Origin: Nemertoderma westbladi
Taxonomy: Eukaryota; Xenacoelomorpha; Nemertodermatida; Nemertodermatidae
Assembly: GCA_032718475.1 (NCBI GenBank)
Contig: JAUCBJ010001571.1
Location: forward strand, 1 to 62,529
Reading direction: 5' to 3'
DNA length: 62,529 bases
Shown here: one piece after another, positions 59,455 to 62,529 of the stretch
Layout: each line of letters opens with the position of its first letter
How positions within the stretch are numbered: position 1 is the first letter of the stretch
Position numbers and translations under genes: made by a program
Notes under the pieces: generated by a model
Database searches by the model: none
What the model was told of the DNA's origin: nothing
What the model saw: only the letters and a program-made list of their open reading frames with translations

Positions 59455-60160
59455 ACTTAGTTCCAATTTAAGCCTCATGCGAATTTAGTTCCAATGGAAA
59501 AGAATTTAGTTCCAATGGAAACGAATTTAGTTCCAATTTTGGCGAATTTATTTCCAATTTAGGCGAACTTAGTTCCAATAACTAGAGAAAAAAGTTCGTA
59601 CCCATTGGAACTAAATTCGCTTCCATTGGAACTAAATTCGCATCCATTGGAACTAAATTCGCATGCATTGGAACTAAATTCGCATCCATTGGAACTAAGT
59701 TCGTTTTGATATTCTGGGATTGGAACTAAGTTCGCCTCGATTGGAACTAAGTTCGCTTTGTAAAATTTATTTTGGAACTAAATTCGTTTCAATTGGAACT
59801 AAGTTTGCCTTTGAAAATGTGCGATTGGAACTAAGTTCGTGCTACCCACGTAGCTATCCCCACGATTGAAACATTGGAACTAAGTTCGTACCCATTGGAA
59901 CTAAATTCGCATGCATTGGAACTAAATTCGCTTCCATTGGAACTAAATTCGCATGCATTGGAACTAAATTCACATCCATTGGAACTAAATTCGCTTCCAT
60001 TGGAACTAAGTTCGTTTTGATATTCTGGGATTGGAACTAAGTTCGCCTCGATTGGAACTAAGTTCGCTTTGTAAAATTTATTTTGGAACTAAATGCGTTT
60101 CAATTGGAACTACATAAGTTCGCCTTTGAAAATGTGCGATTGGAACTAAGTTCGTGCTAA
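59455..60160. repeat. ATTGGAACTAAATTCG repeat cluster in both orientations
   Basis: About seven copies in the minus sense (CGAATTTAGTTCCAAT, 59455-59585), then about 25 in the plus sense (59600-60150). The plus part contains two copies of a ~310-bp block (TTGATATTCTGGGATTGG near 59705 and 60018). The common core is TTGGAACTAAVTTCG with short variable spacers. Confidence 0.9.
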
Positions 60161-60239
60161 CCTTATGAGTTACCAGTGGAGCACGGGCCTTTTAGTAGAA
60201 GCCACATTCAGCGTCACACCTCTGATTGTAGTTTAGGAA

Positions 60240-60430
60240 TGTAATTTTGTAAATTTAGGGCCATTTTTTATATTTTTATATTTTGTTAGGGCCACTATTA
60301 ATAAATTTAATGTAATTTAACTGTACAATATGAACACAATCTAACACGGATGTGTTTTCCTTGGAAGGCCATTTAATATATTTGTTTTAGGTTTAAGGGC
60401 CATTTCATATTTTCAAATCTCTGTATCTTC
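60240..60430 (-). repeat. Inverted copy closing a ~1.2-kb foldback
   Basis: Reverse complement of 59200-59390 (TAAACTGTACAATATGAAC, GGCCATTTAATATATTTG, GGGCCATTTCATAT). Together the arms enclose the ATTGGAACTAA cluster. Confidence 0.8.
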
Positions 60431-60536
60431 AAAATCAAGGAATGTTTTGTATTAGAAACTAGGGGATTCGCAAAGGGGTGAAAATTTTGTCTTTGTCAGG
60501 TTCCACCTCAGTCAAATTGGTTGCGCTCACGCTTAT

Positions 60537-60561
60537 GGGGGGGGGGGGGGGGGGGGGGGGG
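60537..60561 (+). repeat. G25 homopolymer
   Basis: Uninterrupted run of 25 G. Confidence 0.95.
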
Positions 60562-60624
60562 TTGTGTTGTTACTACCTAAAGTAACCTATTGTATTACGG
60601 CAATTCAATTCCTATATTAATGAT

Positions 60625-61495
60625 TGTGGCCCTCATTAGACAATGTTCCTAAGGGCCATTTAAAAGGAAGTGGCCCATTCATGACAATGTCCAATTTGAG
60701 CCACTTAAATATAAAATAGCCCTCAGTAGTGAGTAGACAATGTTCGTAAGGGCCATTTAAAAGGAAGTGGCCCATTTAAGACAATGTCTCATTTGAGCCA
60801 CTTAAATGTAAAATGGCCCTCAGTAAACAATGTTTGTAAGGGCCATTTAAAAGGAAGTGGCCCATTTAAGACAATGTCTCATTTGAGCCACTTAAATGTA
60901 AAATGGCCCTCAGTAAACAATGTTTGTAAGGGCCATTTAAAAGGAAGTGGCCCATTCAAGACAATGTCTCATTTGAGCCACTTAAATGTAAAATGGCCCT
61001 CAGTAAACAATGTTTGTAAGGGCCATTTAAAAGGAAGTGGCCCATTTAAGACAATGTCTCATTTGAGCCACTTAAATCTAAAATGGCCCTAGATGGCAAT
61101 AGATACGAATTGATTTCTACATCTTGTTTCTCGCATTACATGTGTTTTACGTTGGTTCTGAATTCATTGGAATAAATAAAAACGGCTTTAGACATTTCAA
61201 ATTGTATTTTTCGGAGGTGTGTGCCAAATTAATAATAAACAAAACTAATAACAAAATTTTAATAAAAAAAACTTCCCAAGAAATTGGAATATTTATAATC
61301 AGCGCCCCAGAAAACCTAAAAATGTGATTTTAAGCACGCTAATAAGAGTAAATTTTTTATTATTATTTCCGGTATGAATAGGGTTAAAGGTGTAAAAAGG
61401 GTAAAAAGTTAAAGTGGCCCATTCAAGACAATGTCTCATTGGAGCCACTTAAATGGCCCTCAGTAGACACTGTTCCTAAGGGCCATTTAAATTGG
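60625..61495 (+). repeat. 90-bp tandem repeat interrupted by a MITE fragment
   Basis: GGGCCATTTAAAAGGAAGTG starts at about 60653, 60750, 60840, 60930 and 61020 (97, then 90, 90, 90 bp). A further, more diverged unit resumes at about 61405-61495 after a MITE fragment. The period is a multiple of three, hence a false 102-residue frame at 60784-61092. Confidence 0.9.
61100..61383. mobile_element. piggyBac-like MITE, right-end fragment
   Basis: Interior words TTCTCGCATTACATGTGTTT, AAATTGTATTTTTCGG and CAGCGCCCCAGAAAACC match the family, and it ends CCGGTATGAATAGGG before TTAA (61384-61387). It lies inside the 90-bp array. The left end is missing. Confidence 0.8.
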
Positions 61496-61552
61496 TCTGG
61501 GTCCTTCAAGACAAATCTCCCATTGGATACACGCAATGAAGGAAATGTCATA

Positions 61553-61606
61553 TCATAGCATAGCATAGCATAGCATAGTATAATACCATAGCATACATAC
61601 ATAACA
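61553..61606 (+). repeat. (CATAG)n-like simple repeat
   Basis: CATAGCATAG-type pentamers, passing into ACATAACATA. Confidence 0.9.
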
Positions 61607-62285
61607 TAACATAATGCATAACTATATAATAATTCAGCTGGTCGAGACAATGACAAATATAGAATAGGCCCTATAACAATATTATAGATATAGAATAATA
61701 ATGAAATTTATAGAGGCACATAAATAATGGCTATAATAATGTAGCACATACTGAATTTGTAAGGCTGAAGTGTTTTCAATACTAACTGCTAATGGATTAT
61801 ATTCCTGTCGCTAGAATATCGTTTCTAGTAGTCGTGAAATGTTAGGATACATACCTAACATAACATCTACAGTTAGTTATCATAGCATGCATAGCATACA
61901 TCTTATATCAGCAAACCAAACATAAACTGTAGCATGCCCTAAGACTAAGGGTCGGACGATACCATGCCAAGCATAGTTATATACCATACCATACATACCT
62001 TAAATAGCATGCAACATTGTAATCCTAAAGTATATTTCCTTGTTTTTTAGGTTTCAAACTATGTTTTGTTAAACTGTAGTGGCCGCTAAATGAATCAAGT
62101 TTCCATAATTATTCATGTGTATTCATGTTGTATTTGTGCAAATTATCAAACCTTCCGTTTGGCACAGCTTAGTGAAGTACAAGAGACGGCGAAGCACATA
62201 ATAACAAAGAATCGAATATAGTGGCTGCAGATATGGTTTGACAGATGGGAGCTAGGTATATTAGGTAGTATTTCAAGGTCTACCT
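61607..62285. other. Intergenic, no gene recognised
   Basis: AT-rich with scattered CATAGCAT and CATACC words. No gene, domain or element boundary seen. Confidence 0.45.
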
Positions 62286-62295
62286 TTTTTTTTGC

Positions 62296-62365
62296 CTGAG
62301 CCGCTAGCGGAATGGTAAGAGCGCCAAACTGGCGGTCACCACTTCGATCCCATCTGGACGTCATT
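62296..62365 (+). mobile_element. tRNA-derived SINE head or tRNA pseudogene
   Basis: An A-box-like TAGCGGAATGGTAAGAGC (about 62307-62324), an anticodon-arm-like GCCAAACTGGC, and a B-box-like CTTCGATCCC (62342-62351). The T stem and acceptor stem do not pair properly, so it is not a working tRNA gene. Confidence 0.5.
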
Positions 62366-62529
62366 CTCGACTTTGCTAAGCTGTGCCCAACAAAAGTTAT
62401 AATAATTATTCATGAATCAATAATTATTGCTGTTCAATTTATTTCAGGGAAATTCGTTGAGTAGAAACATATGTAATTATCAGATTCTGCATTTTTGCAC
62501 TTCTGTTTCTCGCTACTTTTCCTTGTTTC

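Noticed and set aside
59455-60160. CRISPR-like array
   Set aside because: Eukaryotic context, repeats in both orientations, spacers recurring and of variable length, no cas genes.
60784-61092. 102-residue repeat frame
   Set aside because: 90-bp tandem repeat read in frame; no start context or domain.
62296-62365. Functional tRNA gene
   Set aside because: A- and B-box-like words are present but the acceptor and T stems do not pair.

Overview
This is eukaryotic (metazoan) DNA: AT-rich, gene-poor, packed with transposons and minisatellites, and with no operons or bacterial signals. A BuGZ/ZNF207-type zinc-finger gene, a laminin-G exon with a splice acceptor, RTE-like LINEs, hAT, piggyBac and MULE relics, a transposon-associated HECT-ligase pseudogene and tRNA-derived SINEs suggest a non-vertebrate, probably marine, animal. 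The phylum cannot be fixed from the sequence.

Layout. 1-767: right part of a piggyBac-like MITE. 941-3393: 60-bp minisatellite. 4.2-4.8 kb: small duplication and a LINE relic. 6.9-8.0 kb (minus): intact, intronless BuGZ-like gene, the best gene here. 8.2-10.9 kb: palindrome array and foldback elements. 11.0-12.7 kb: satellite with a higher-order 147/167/167-bp period. 14.1-20.3 kb: nested transposons, including a hAT element with a perfect 8-bp target duplication and a complete TTAA-flanked piggyBac MITE. 20481-20528: an inverted pair of SMART cDNA-primer sequences, almost certainly artificial, so contiguity across it is doubtful. 20.5-24.6 kb: second MITE copy carrying a near-intact RTE-like LINE (minus). 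24.6-25.9 kb: a different, broken LINE (plus). 26-30 kb: SINE and HECT pseudogene (minus). 30.0-33.4 kb: 29-bp minisatellite. 33.4-35.1 kb: DDE-integrase pseudogene. 35.3-39.0 kb: second, decayed LINE copy (minus). 39-42.7 kb: AT-rich repeats. 42.9-46.1 kb: 43-bp minisatellite, ended by an element with very long inverted repeats (46.1-47.1 kb). 47.9-49.9 kb: MITE, LTR-like end, LamG exon (minus). 50.6-52.4 kb: TIR element inserted at the edge of a 21-bp minisatellite (52.4-53.3 kb). 54-55.2 kb: FLYWCH/MULE pseudogene. 55.4-57.3 kb: possible LTR remnant with a gag-like, coiled-coil ORF pair. 57.3-62.5 kb: foldbacks, ATTGGAACTAA repeats, a 90-bp array split by another MITE fragment, and a tRNA-like SINE head.

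The genes form no pathway. Only the BuGZ-like gene and the LamG exon look like host genes under constraint; nearly all other coding signal is selfish-element remains. Minisatellite periods that are multiples of three (60, 21 and 90 bp) create long false reading frames. No coherent new functional system was found. The most useful observations are the artificial adapter junction, the 147/167 higher-order satellite, transposon insertions dated by target duplications, and the over-used TAGGCCTA and TACCGGTA palindromes.
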